Positions 27,907 through 40,000 of a DNA stretch of 64,000 nucleotides are shown in pieces. The position numbers and the translations under genes are program-made. The stretch's first letter is position 1; the number at the start of each line of letters is the position of its first letter. Source of the stretch: Fistularia commersonii. Lineage: Eukaryota; Chordata; Actinopteri; Syngnathiformes; Fistulariidae. The stretch is from the NCBI GenBank assembly GCA_037954325.1, contig JBBMNZ010000003.1, forward strand, positions 6,399,965 through 6,463,964, read 5' to 3'. Under the pieces are notes generated by a model. It was not told the origin of the DNA. It saw only the letters and a list, made by a program, of their open reading frames with translations, and searched no databases.

Positions 27907-30699
27907 TGATTGATCAATCGATCTATGTAACTATTGATCTATCTATCTATTTCTTGATTTATGTGTTTTCTCATTTATCAATTTAAAATTATTTTCCCAA
28001 TATGGAGGTTGGTGGAAAATTTGCTGAATAATTACTGAAATAATCAATATGAGGTTTTTCTAAAAAAAATGTTCAAATCAACCGAAATATGAGAATACTG
28101 TTTAAAGTGAACCAAAAAATTAGAAATTATCTGCAGGCAGAGCTTGTGCTTGTGCTTGTGTCAGGCTGAAAACAAAATCCATCCTGATTTTGTTTTACCA
28201 TGCAGAGGCGAAAACCCAGATGTACCTCCGTTAACCACTAGGAGACGCCCAGTTGCAGGAATTTTGATAGTAAAAGAAATTATAATACACTAACAAAGTA
28301 TTTCACAAAGAAATTTTTATTCACTCACTGTATTTTTAAATTCATACATGCTGAATACACATATGCTGATAAAGGTCAATACAATTCTACCTCATGACAA
28401 AAGTACCTAAAGTTGTTTGTTTTGTATCCGGTTACTTCTATTTGCATTTGGCAATAGTACGTAAAAGTAATACTTGAACTCACTCTATCAGTTGTAGACC
28501 AGAGAGAAAACAGTTTCATGCATTTATGAATGAACAATTTGAATGATGTAATTGAAAATTTGTTTTGCCACCTCTTGCGCTATTCTGGCCCTTTTTCAAT
28601 GCTGACTTTGGCCCCGTGGTTTAAATCACTGTAAAAATCACTGTAGCGAAAGAACCGATATTAACAGTATCATTTTTTTAACTAGTCCTTCCTCAACTCG
28701 GCGTGTTCAGGGAGTAATAACGGTTAAATAGCGGTTCATTTTTTTACATGGATATCTTGTTTTATTTCACAACACTGATATTCAGGTCTTTGGTTTTATG
28801 AAGTCAAATCTGGCGAGCAAATGTTTTAGTTATTCAACACATGAGGGTTTCCATATGATGCCTACAACGGCCTCGGGCAGGGGGTCCGTGTGCCGAAACT
28901 GTAAACACAGGATAATGAGCTTACCTTTACTGCTCACCACCGGAACTTCCCCGGGACAAAACTTCAGCTTTGGCCAGGAGATGAAATGGAAACAGTTTCT
29001 GGTAGGACCGATGTGTAGTTACATCTGTGTAAGTGCATCTTCTGAAATTATGTAATATTACCTGTTGAAGAGATTCACACAAGCGATGATTCGGTCAATC
29101 ATCCAGTCCCACAAAATCCACACCAATCCCAAAATAGTTCACTTTCCCATACAAAGGCCAAAAATGATTTTAAAAAAACGTTGTCTTTTTGTATGCAGTT
29201 ACCATGCGTACAGGATAAGCGGTAAAGATACTGCATGAATTATGAGTTATTTTTCTCCAATTCCCTCTGAAATTATCTTTTTTTCTGACCTTGTTTAGGG
29301 ATTTTTCTGCCAACTTATTCATCACTATTTTAACATCTTATGCATACAGTGAATTATAAATAAAATATATATTAACTAGTGTCAGAAAAATAGAGATAAT
29401 CAACCTAGGTTTTCGTTTATACATGTAAAGTATTCTTGTGTCATATCATTTTTACCCTTACTTTTTTTTACACCCAATTTGAATGAACCCTGTGAACCCT
29501 GTGTACCCCATCGGCTTAATTGGCTTGATATTACACATTGTCTGGGGGTTTAATTTCTTGTACAAATGTTGAATAAAAGGCGGCGTATCTGAAAATTTAG
29601 ATCTTGATCTGGATAAAACTGTGACTTATTATTTCTTAGATTAATTGGAAAGCTTGTCAATTCAAGTCCTGTAATTCCCACTTTGGCCAGCAGGAGTCAC
29701 TGTTTCTCAGATTCAGCTCCAGGTGGAGCCGCCCTGGCTGCACTGGTGCAGTTCCTCTTCTTTTCCAGAAGTCCGTTAAAGAGCAGAGTTTGCCCTCTTA
29801 TCTCACAATAATTTACTGATAAAAGAAAAAAAGTCCACGCACCCATCCCAAACACCCAACACACACACACATACAAACGGGCAATCATTATCTACAAGAC
29901 CAAAGAGCTACATAATTTACATTGACAAAATAGTCAAAGCTACAGTCTCATTTTTTATTTTTTTTCTTCTGTAAAAGTCACATATTATTTGATCAGTAGC
30001 CAGCAGAAAAAAAAACAGAGAGGTCACTTTATAGATGTTTATATTGTCTTTTTTTACAACCCACGTCTGCAGAAGGGGGTTCATCACGGAGCTTACAGGA
30101 GCAATCAGAGCGGTTCTCCTGCACAATAAGTGCCTCCATTAACCTATTAACTTTATTGCATATGTAAACATGTGTGGCTGTGCGTGACCTCTTCTTGACC
30201 TTGTGCTTTTATTTTTATTGACTGTCAGCAAAATAACAAGCATAAAAGTAAAAACAGCTTTTAAAGTCTGTTTTGTGTCCCCTGGCTGTCAATCATCCAT
30301 CACAGGCGGGTGAAGTGACAACTAATAGCTTCTGGTCAACATATAACTTTTGGAGCAACAAGCCAGGGAGAAAAATTACAAAAAAGAACGCTTCAATTTG
30401 ACCGTACTTTATTTTTCTCCGTCGGTGAATGGTCTTTCTGCTCCATTATACTTATTTGACAAACTTTTCTTAATAGTATTTTCTGTTTTGTTTTAAACCC
30501 TGCGCCGTGAGGGGGAAAACAGCCATCTTAAAAGTGCATTAAAGATATGACAGACGTATATAGACAACTATGTATTTATTGTGTTTGCATTAACACAGAA
30601 ATATTTGAAATTGCAATCACATGTGAAACAAATGATTATTTAACCTGATATCTATATAAACCTCTGTGCTATATCATGTACATATCTGAGGATTATCAT

Positions 30700-30960
30700 G
30701 CATATATCTACCCCTTTTAGATTGTGTATATCTTTTATTTATTTACACATTTTATTGCATTGCGCCATTCGATGGCAAATGTTTTACTTGCACTGCCAAC
30801 ACTGTTCATATTTATTATAACCTTTACACTACCTATTTATTGTCAATCCAAATCCAAATGCACTGTGGACAGCAAAATAAGAATTTAATTTCAAACACGT
30901 TTCCGCTCTGTACATACGACAATGAATACTTTGAATCTTGAATCTTGAATAACTGCACCG
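30700..30960 (+). mobile_element. CR1/Rex-like LINE 3' tail
   Basis: The text runs TTGCACTGCCAAC...AGCAAAATAAGAATTTAATT...TGTACATACGACAATGAATACTTTGAATCTTGAATCTTGAAT. The final short direct repeat (GAATCTT, three times) is the usual end of this LINE tail in fish. Confidence 0.55.
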
Positions 30961-33599
30961 AAATTGTATCAAAAATGCGCACTTATCTTGTATATTCTTC
31001 TAAATGATAATACAATAAAGTGACTATTTTATTCTATTCCATTCTGTTCCATCTTCGTTGTGAAATCTTGTTTTGGACTTTTAGTTCAACACTTAAGGGC
31101 TTCGATCTGTAAGTGATTACTGTCAGAATATGTTATTTCTACAATCATTAAAGTGCGGCATCTGAGTGCTTTGTCCACGGCTAAAAGGTACAACAGCTCG
31201 CTTCTAAATACCCTTAAGTGAACATGTGGAGCCACTAAGACATGTCTAGAGGAGACACTGTTGATTTCATCTGGTCCGCCTGTTACATAATGTGTTGAGA
31301 TCTGGTTCTCATGTCAACAGAACACTTTAGGAGTGTTTTGCCTGTTGAGTCACATTCATCTACGCAATCGCCAAAGACCTACGTGCGCAGGCTTCATTTA
31401 GAAGACCATGATTTACGGCCGAAGGCGGAGACTTGACCTGCTGCCGTGAGGATAGCACCGTCACATCTTTCTTTGTTGTTTTGTACACAAAACCAGAAAA
31501 ACTACTCAAAGCCTCCGTTTACACTCCCGCCCCTACAAAGCGCCGCTGCCAAAAAATGTTGCTGTTTATGCTTACTCAAAACTTCTCGCATTCTTTCTAT
31601 ATGTATTGGTTTCATATGGGTTGTGTAGCTATGATAGCAATATCATGTGTGCATTATTGTCACACAGCTGCTAATAACATCCATCTGCCGCTCCATCACT
31701 ACAGTAACTACATAAATCAGGGTGTAGTTCTATTTATGGTGTTTAGTTAGTCAAAAACCGGCGTGTAACAAGACAGTCCACCCATGGTTCCAGTCTGGGT
31801 TTTTCGTTTCCTCGTACCTCGCTATCCCATAAAGGTTATGTAAGGTTACTCTCCGAAGGAAAACAAACGAGAGTTTCTGGGATTCTACCTGAAATCATCC
31901 ACGAAGGGAATGCAAAGTTCTGAGAGATGTGGAGCTGTCAATCATTGCTTTACCAAAGAACTGCAGGTGATTTTGGCCAATAGCGCTTTGTCTATGATTG
32001 ACACCGTTTTTGAATGTGATATGTCATTATGTGGATTTGCATTGAACACATGTAGCTGATTTTATATTTAGTGAATAAAAATATTTTCGTCACAAGAAGC
32101 AGGTGGAGCAACAGATTATATTTTCGAGGACTGGTATTTTTAAAGTGTTTTTAAGAATACTGGAATGTAGTATTTTGAACATTAATTCAAAACAAAATAT
32201 ATATGATATATGTAAGATACATGCATGCATACAGAAGTACCGTGGCGCGGTGGTTAGTTCTTGGGGCTCTCGGTACAAAGGACCCTGGTTGGATTCCGAC
32301 AAGGGGATCTTTCTGTCTGGAGTTTGCATGTTGTCTAGTTTCCTCCCACAGTCCAAAAGCATGCAGGTTAATTGGAAAAAAATAAACGTTAATTGGAAAA
32401 AATGGGAAAATTGCCCCAGATGGTTGTTTGTCTGGTGACCAGTCCAGGGTGATAGGCTCCAGCATCCTGAATGCAGGATAAAAAGAAGATGATGGATGGA
32501 TATTATATTATAATATTTTTTTCTTTTCCCCAAATGTTGGCATTGTCATCAAACCTTTCGTTTAGAAATGGTCCTCACTTGCCAATGCATTGGCCACAAG
32601 AGCTTATATAAGAAATTATACAATTTACAAATGATATACATTTGTAAATTTGAGCCAACTGGGGTTTTCTGTTTATTCATGTTATAAAAAATGATTTATC
32701 TAAATAGACTGGTCTTCAGAAATAGCACACACTAAACTATAACTTTGGGTAAGAAAAATCCTTGAAGAAACAGGTATTCTGATTAAAGGAATTAAAGTAA
32801 TTATTTAGCATAGCCCATAATAGACTGTCATTCATTTTCTGCTGCGACTAACTTTTTTTGAGATTTAATTGTTTTTCTTTTCAACAAATCATTACTTTTA
32901 TGTTACTAGTGGAGCCATGGAAATGGAATCCAAGGAGGGAGACTGACTTCATCCTCCATCATCCATCATGCGTCTCCGCTCAAGCAAAACATTGCAGGGT
33001 CTAAGATATTTATTGAAAATGGAAAATGTGGTTATGCTTGTGCAGATGTTTAAAACAGGCCAACCTTATTTAGCTGATCTTGTGCTATTCCTCATGCTGA
33101 ATTACCAATTACTAAACCAAGCTTCACTTTTGTAATCGTATTGTCTTTTTGAGGGATCCATCCATCAACTTGTGATAAAAAAAATTTATACTTAACCTGT
33201 GTTAACCTTGAAAGTGAGGTTTGAGATTAAGATGCAAAAATTAACACTCCAGTTTGTTTGTTTGTTTTTATAGCTTCCGTTGGACCCTTTGAATCAGTCA
33301 ACACGTTTTATAAAGTACAAACATTGACATATGCAAAAAGTTTCATTTCATTGACTCATTATTTCGTTTGTAATTCATTAAATGACCAGTCAACATCTAT
33401 ACCTGTGTGTTCGCGTGTGCCATTATTAAACATATATATACATATATATATATGATAATAATGTCACACTCATCTCCTGTTCTCACAGTGAATGTCACAA
33501 CTTATCACATCATAAAGTTAAGATGTAAAGGTTTGGAGTAGTAAACCAATGCTCTGGAATATCTGAGCATTGACATATATATTAAGGATATATCCTATA
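30961..33599. other. No gene seen; region just upstream of pou2af2
   Basis: It holds one SINE (32236-32505), a perfect octamer at 32035-32042 and otherwise AT-rich unassigned sequence. Confidence 0.6.
32236..32505 (+). mobile_element. tRNA-derived SINE
   Basis: GTGGCGCGGTGGTTAG is an A-box-like head and GGTTGGATTCC a B-box-like one. TGGAGTTTGCATGTTG, TTTCCTCCCACAGTCC, CATGCAGGTTAATTGG, CCAGTCCAGGGTGATAGGC and a GATGATGGATGGAT tail follow. About 22 bp around TTAATTGGAAAAAA are duplicated inside it. Confidence 0.7.
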
Positions 33600-34009
33600 A
33601 ATTGAGGGCGATAAGGTAAGGCTAGCCGGGCTGCACCCCAGTCTCTCCCCTGTTTTGATGCTCTAATCTTCACGAGAATGCAAATCGTTAAAGGAGAAAA
33701 AAAAGTCCCTGCCAAACATTTGCATTTAAACAAATAGGAAAAGGTCATTTTTTAAAAAGCTCCCTCTCCCCGAGCGTAGAGAGAGGTGATTATGTTCCGC
33801 ATGTCCCTGCCCTCCCGACGATGCGGTTAAAGCTCCCATTGCCTGTCAGGATGCTGCTCCACACTGGGATTCATCTACTGTAGGCAAATACACGGGACAA
33901 CAGAGTGTCTCCGCGTGTGTGTGTGTGTGTATGTGTCGGTGTGTGTGTGTGCATGTGTGTGTGTGTGTGTGTGTGTGTGCGCATGTGTGTCAGAGTGCTC
34001 ACCATCATC
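33600..34009 (+). promoter_or_regulatory. Putative pou2af2 promoter with two octamer motifs
   Basis: A perfect ATGCAAAT at 33678-33685 and a perfect ATTTGCAT (reverse orientation) at 33718-33725 lie 40 bp apart. A T/A-rich TATA-like run (TTTTTTAAAAAG) follows near 33748, and a GT microsatellite at 33914-33990 lies just before the ATG. The octamer is the DNA site of the POU2 factors that the gene product assists. The transcription start is not known, so the promoter assignment is inferred from position. Confidence 0.5.
33914..33990. repeat. (GT)n microsatellite in presumed pou2af2 5' UTR
   Basis: GT units with ATGTGTCGG and GCAT interruptions end 20 bp before the start codon. Confidence 0.9.
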
Positions 34010-34019
34010 ATGGAAACAG
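34010..34019 (+). CDS. pou2af2: pou2af2 coding exon 1 (10 nt, start codon)
   Basis: The codons are ATG GAA ACA G, followed at once by the donor GTAAGA. A at -3 and G at +4 make a good start context. Ending in phase 1, it joins exon 2 (AG TTT TCA AAG AGG) to read METEFSKRVYQG, which resembles the human start (MES...DYSKRVYQG, recalled from memory). No in-frame ATG lies in the intron just before exon 2, so a separate start exon is needed. The exon lies just after a GT-rich microsatellite that would fall in the 5' UTR. Confidence 0.75.
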
Positions 34020-37000
34020 GTAAGAAAGGTCGATTCCATGCACCATTAATGTATTTGAACTTTAAGTTGGGGCCTTTTTCCTTACTGCTTTATCTCTTTG
34101 GAGGAAGTGTCTTTGTCATGGTTTGAAATTAGTTTTGTGTAGCTCATGTTATATTGATTTATCATGACAGTTTAGTGGACCATTTCTAATTACACAGGTA
34201 GTATCTCTTCTCAAAGTCAGATTTTCATAAAACTGTGTGTTTTGTGTCTTTAAAAAACTTTTTCAAATACTAATAAATACTAATTATCAAAAGACATCTT
34301 TTAAAATTATGTTCATCACAGTAATGTTTATATCAATCTGATTTTCTGCGATCTTGCAAATATATTTCCTTAAAAACAAGGTGTGTGTGTGTGTCTGTGT
34401 ATATATATGTGTGTATACATATATGTGTGTGTATATATATATATATATTGCACACTGTGATGCTTGCACAGTTCCCCAAAGAGGATGTTCTCTGCTTCAA
34501 ACAACGAAGGGAATTTCAGATTTCGTCAGAAGCCGCGTTTCTTGCACTTCACATCGAGTGCCTCGGTAATTATTATTACAAAGCAGTGAAGCGCTGTTCG
34601 GGAGCCAGCATATAAATTGCTCTTCTTTAGCGGCCCATTTGCATCGACCTAACCAGAAGCGATTTCCATGGCATTTACACACGAATACCGAAGACTCATT
34701 TGCCGTTCGCATAAAACTGTAAACCATTCAAATGAAATATCTGCGGCGACGGATGACAATTTGGATAAAGTGCTCGAGTTAAAATCGTTTCTTGATTTGT
34801 GTCGAGAGTGAGACTTTTTTTTTTCTTTGTTTCTTTCTTTTCCTGGCTCGGTCTAGAGTTTTCAAAGAGGGTCTACCAGGGCGTTCGAGTCAAACACACG
34901 GTCAAAGACCTCCTGGCGGAGAAGCGATCCCAGCAGACGAATGGATCCAGATACAGCGTAAGCACTATCTCCCCTAAGCCTCCTTTGTTTTCATCCCGTC
35001 CCGTCTCTCCCCACTTCATTTTTCTCCCAAACCAAACAGCACTGCCACTGTGCAGTTGACATTCTGTTAGCGGCACAATTAAGAGGTTGTCCTTTTTTTT
35101 TTTTCTTAAATCCCTGCTCTTGTTGACATTTTGCCCTGTTTTGTGGACTAACGATCCATGGTTGATCCATTGACGACCTGCCCTCCCCCCCCCGCCAACC
35201 CCTTGGTCTTTCTTCACTCACCAATCCCCTCTAGCCAAAGCCGATCTGTAAATAGCTGTGCATGGTGTGTAGAGAGCGAGACACAAAGAGTCCCATCCCC
35301 GACTCACAAAGGAACACTGACACAATGCGTGCACACTGACACAATGCGATGGCGAGGGCCAATATCTCCGCAGACCGTGCCCGACATAGAGGGGAGGGGA
35401 GCCCTGGCTGGAAAGGTACCTTAGAGAGTAAAGCAAAAAGGACGGTGAAGGAGGTTACCTATGCAAAGTTTGATCCGTGCACACCTGCCAGCCACCATTG
35501 TCCTCTACCACGTTACAGTCCGCAGACAGACTTCCTATTGTCGATACGGAAAACACGCGCTCGATCGGAGAAATCAGACGCGTTTCGGAGATCTGCTCAC
35601 ACAAGCAGGACGGGCTTTTCAAACAACGGATGGCCTGTTGGGGAACGGTGGGCTTTAAAACAAATCTTGACAGCGCTCAGAGGATTGAGTGAGAGACAAA
35701 AGAAGACATTTGTTTGCTTTTGTTTTGTTTTTTCACTTTGGCACTCTGGGAACGCAGTCATTGGCGGAGCTACACAAATTTATCTCCGCTGTGCAGTCGT
35801 TGTATTCTCTCCCTGTGACATAATATTAATATAATATGATAATACAGTTGGAGGGCAGATGTTGGTACATGGCGACTTACTAATCCAGTAATCGAACAAT
35901 TCAACTTTTCCCGTCATAGAGTTCACAAGGTAATTTGGTTGGATTTTCAAATAAGTCTCATCTTGTTTTCAGTTGAATTTGAAAGCGCTGCATGTTTACA
36001 GGCATCGTTGTTTGTTTTTATTGTACTTTATTCATCCCTTGCGGGAATTTCCTCTCTAAATTTAACCCGTCATTGGTGAACCATGAGCAGCTGGCGGCGC
36101 CAGGGGAGCAGTTAGGGTTCACTGTCTTGCTCAACAACACTTCAACAGGAATCAAACCAGGAATGTTCACACTACCCCTGCACCACGCCCAATCATTTGC
36201 CAATGATGTCATCTCAATTGTTATCTCTTTTGTTATCCCGATTGTCTCGTACAAACTGCCAACCTGTCCTTAATCGTGCCTTAAAGGTGCTACGAACACG
36301 CTCATGCTTGGATTGCTGCAAATCTGCTGCAGCTGTCTGGTTGAGCTCTCAGGCCGTTTATATCAGCAGCCTTTTGAGGCTTTTTATAGAAATGATAAAA
36401 TTAAATGCAGTCATTATAGAATATGCACTGTGATGTGACAAAATCACAATGACGCTGATAAGATGTGGCAGCGCCGTCGATGTGTCAATTTCTTATTTTC
36501 CATATATATTGAGTGGATTCGATTGATTCAGATAATTCAAGTGCATTTTAACAACAATCCCAAACACCCCCTGCAGTTTCACAGTGCCTGACATTTATTG
36601 TTGTAACAGGTAAAAAAAACTCCTAAATGTAAATATATTCTCCCAATATTCTCCCTTTTCTGGGAATATTCAAAGAACGCTTGTGTTTTACATTTGAATT
36701 TTAATCCCCCCCAAAAATCAATTATGGGTCTATTGAGTTCGTTCCCATGTTTTTTTTTTTTAAATAAACACATGGTCTGTTAAAACAAAGTACAGAGATG
36801 AAACTGATCTTAATTTGAATCTGAACAGGCCGGTGACTAGTATTTCACATCCCGTATTACAGGTGCCGGATTACAAAGATGTTTTACCATCCAAAGTTTG
36901 AGCCTTGGGTAAGAGCTCAAGTTTACCTTTTAAAATCCTAGAAAACCAAAGACCACCTGCGGTCAGAGGCTTTGTCTCAGTGACCGACAGGATGTGTTTG

Positions 37001-40000
37001 CCGATACGAGCAAAATATATCTAATTAATATATATATTAATATATATATTATATGTTTTTTGATATTATAACTGTCACGCTGCTGTGACAAAGGAATTTC
37101 CCCTATGGGAATCAATAAAGTTGATCTTATCTTATCTTATCTTATCTTATCTTATCTTATCTTATCTTATCTTATCTTATCTTATCTTATCTTAATAACT
37201 ATGACATTGTGACTCTAAAGTTTTATTTCCTTTCCTATTGATTTTTATTTCCTTTTTTTGTTCATTCTATGTTTCTGGTCATCTGAATTGCGTGTCAAAT
37301 GTTAGTAGGAAATGAAAGATTTCTGCCTCCATTGGTCATTCCTGCACTGAGACCGTGCTGGATGCGGGTATCTGGTATCAAGGTCTATTCATTCGAGGGT
37401 TTACTCTTATGTTTATAAATGTTGATGCATAGAAACACACCATGACAAAAGCCATTGATATGTCTTATGTTTACCAATGGCGGCTTTTATCACTGGTAAT
37501 AAAAGGCTATTGAGAGAGCAGACAAACACTGACCACACGGTCGGTCGTGTCGTGTTGGAACACGGAGGCCGACGGCAAATATATCGGGATCTCACATCAT
37601 TTGACTGCATGGCACAATTATTCCTGGACAAGTCTGCGGAGGAGGTCTGTCAGAACATGCCTGCTTATATTGTCTATCAATAATAGGCTGTGATTCATTG
37701 AACAACATGACAGTGAAAAATTTGGGAGAACAATGCTGGTGTATTTCAATGTTTTTGCGTGTTAAATAAGAGATCTCATGAGGGTAAAAATTTCAAATAA
37801 TGTCGAGGGGGTCCATAAAATGATACACATTCTCAACCTCTGATGATATAGGTACATATGAAATATTTCTATTTGAAAAGTTGAGATCATCTTTTTCGCT
37901 AAATGGTGTCATTCACTTCCTTCACTGATGACGGGAAGTAAATCTCAGGACATCATGTACACACACAAACACGCACACGCAGTCTGAGCTTCAACGTGCT
38001 GATTTCCATACGCAGCCTTCAGAGATGCACTGAGCCGTACCTGGGCCACATGAGGAAGTCTTGGCAATGGCAAATAACATTCAAATTCTGCACTCAAAAT
38101 TTGCTTGCCTCCCGGCCACCACAGGCTTAATATCGACTCTTTCATATTAGCAATATGCAAACCGAAGGGCCTGTCCTGCAGAAAAGAACACGTACGCTCT
38201 CCTCCCCTCGTCTGCGTCTCTAGTGACACGCATATAAACGCCATATGTCTGCAAAACAATGGGGGGCTGAAGGAATACAGAGACGACTTTTGCGTATTAC
38301 ACAATAATGCGTTTGGATTGGAATATAATGACATTGTGTGTTACGTATATGTCCGTTTAGCACAAGGAGTAACAATCAGAGTTTGCAATCTTTCATTCAG
38401 ACCGCAAAAGAGGACTAATAATGATTTCTGTGTTATTTCACTTTTGCAGGGAGGATCATCTGCACCGTCTTCTTATGTCCAAATGTCAGGTGAGGCTTAT
38501 GTGATGAAGGCAGGGATTAAAAGCTACCACCTCCTATCAACACAGCGGACAGGAATCAGAATATTGACAACAATTTGCAGATTTCGGTTGTTCTCTGAAG
38601 ATGCGCAATGTTTCCTCTACCACCCCCGCAGGCTCTCACGTGCTCCCCAGCTACTACAGCGTTAGGCGTCCCTTCATCTCCGACTCCGACCTCTGTCTGT
38701 CCTCCAAGCAGTTCTCCCCTGAGGTGTACTCCTCCACCTTCGGGAGCAAACACCTGGGCTGCGAGACGTCCTCCATGAGCAGCTACTCCTCTCTTATCGA
38801 CAGCTATTACCCCGAGACATTTGGAGATTACCGCGGCGCCACCTCCTTTTCCAGCTCCGGAGGAGCCTTCCTGCCCTCCCCGGCCCTGTCATCCCTGCTA
38901 CCTTCTTTCAGCGGAGAATCCTCACACTTATTCCCGGTAATCTTATTTGTGTGCAGAAAATAAAGTGATATTCTCAGCTAATATTTGAACTCAAAATTTT
39001 AAGAAATAAGAAAAAAATGTGAACTATTTGGGGGGATTTTTTTTATGGAAATATGATTTTTATTAAATATAATTGAAGTTTTCCAGATTGCAATTCTTCA
39101 TATCCCCATACACTGTGACAAAATCCAAAGGTGGCCTTCACCCATAATGGACGTACATTTGTAAAAATAAATTTCTCAAAATGTGTTTTCTAACATTAAA
39201 CAGCAAGAAATCAGAAAAAATGTGAAAAATTTGGGGGGATTTTTTTTAATGGAAATATAACTTTTACGAAATACAATTAAGTTTTTCCAGATTGCAATTC
39301 TTCCTGTCCCCATACCTTGTGACAAAATCCAAAGGTGGCCTTCAGCCATAATGAACATACATTTATTAAAATAAATTGCTCAAAATGTGTTTTCTAACAT
39401 TATACAGCAAAAATGTGAATTGATCCACAGTTAAATAAATATATTAAAGCATCGTAGCTGAGAACAGGGCAACGGGTTAATGTTATTCACAATGTGCTCC
39501 AAAGTGCATGGTGTAATCTTGCAATCTGAGCTGAACCACTTCCTGTTCTACCATCCTGCCTTCAGAGAGACTCGTGGGATCAGTCGGTCCCGGAGCCGGT
39601 GTCACAGGTCGAGGCCCTTTGTCCCGACTCCCTGACTTCGGGCAGCATCCAGCCGTCCCTGCCCAGCCCCGAAACACAGGAGAGCTCCTCACAGTATCGT
39701 CCCCCGAGCCAGGGCTCGTCCCTGGTCCCGGAGTCCGGCGGCCAGCCGTACACCCTGCACTCCCTGGAGGACACGCACTATCACCCCGTAACCAACGGCG
39801 GCGCTTACCCTGGCCCTTCCCCTTCCTCCTTTCCCTGCCCGCTCTACATGAGCAGCTCCGTCGGCGACCTGGTGTCCAAGATGGTGACGGAGGAGGCCTC
39901 CGACGGCCATGCTGGGCCCCAGGCAGCGGAGGAGGCTCACTCCTCGTGGGCTAAAGAGGACGGGGTGAGCTTCTGGTCGCCCTACGAGATCAGAAAGCCC

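Larger units (their letters stand above)
17233..30699. other. No gene seen; unassigned sequence with microsatellites
   Basis: A 28-base A run lies near 18500, with CA/GT tracts near 18800, 19440, 21955, 22135 and 22325, a CTAT repeat near 27880, an octamer at 28440-28447 and the CTCF-like site at 24034. Nothing coding could be supported. Confidence 0.6.

Noticed and set aside
33905..34126. Cys/Val-rich frame overlapping the pou2af2 start exon
   Set aside because: Translation of the GT repeat; it is in a different frame from the real ATG and runs through the donor site.
35349..35834. Plus-strand frame of 161 codons in pou2af2 intron 2
   Set aside because: No family resemblance, and it would need retention of the intron; taken as chance.
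39574..39954. Other-frame and antisense open frames across pou2af2 exon 5
   Set aside because: Shadows caused by the high G+C of the real exon, which matches POU2AF2 in its own frame.
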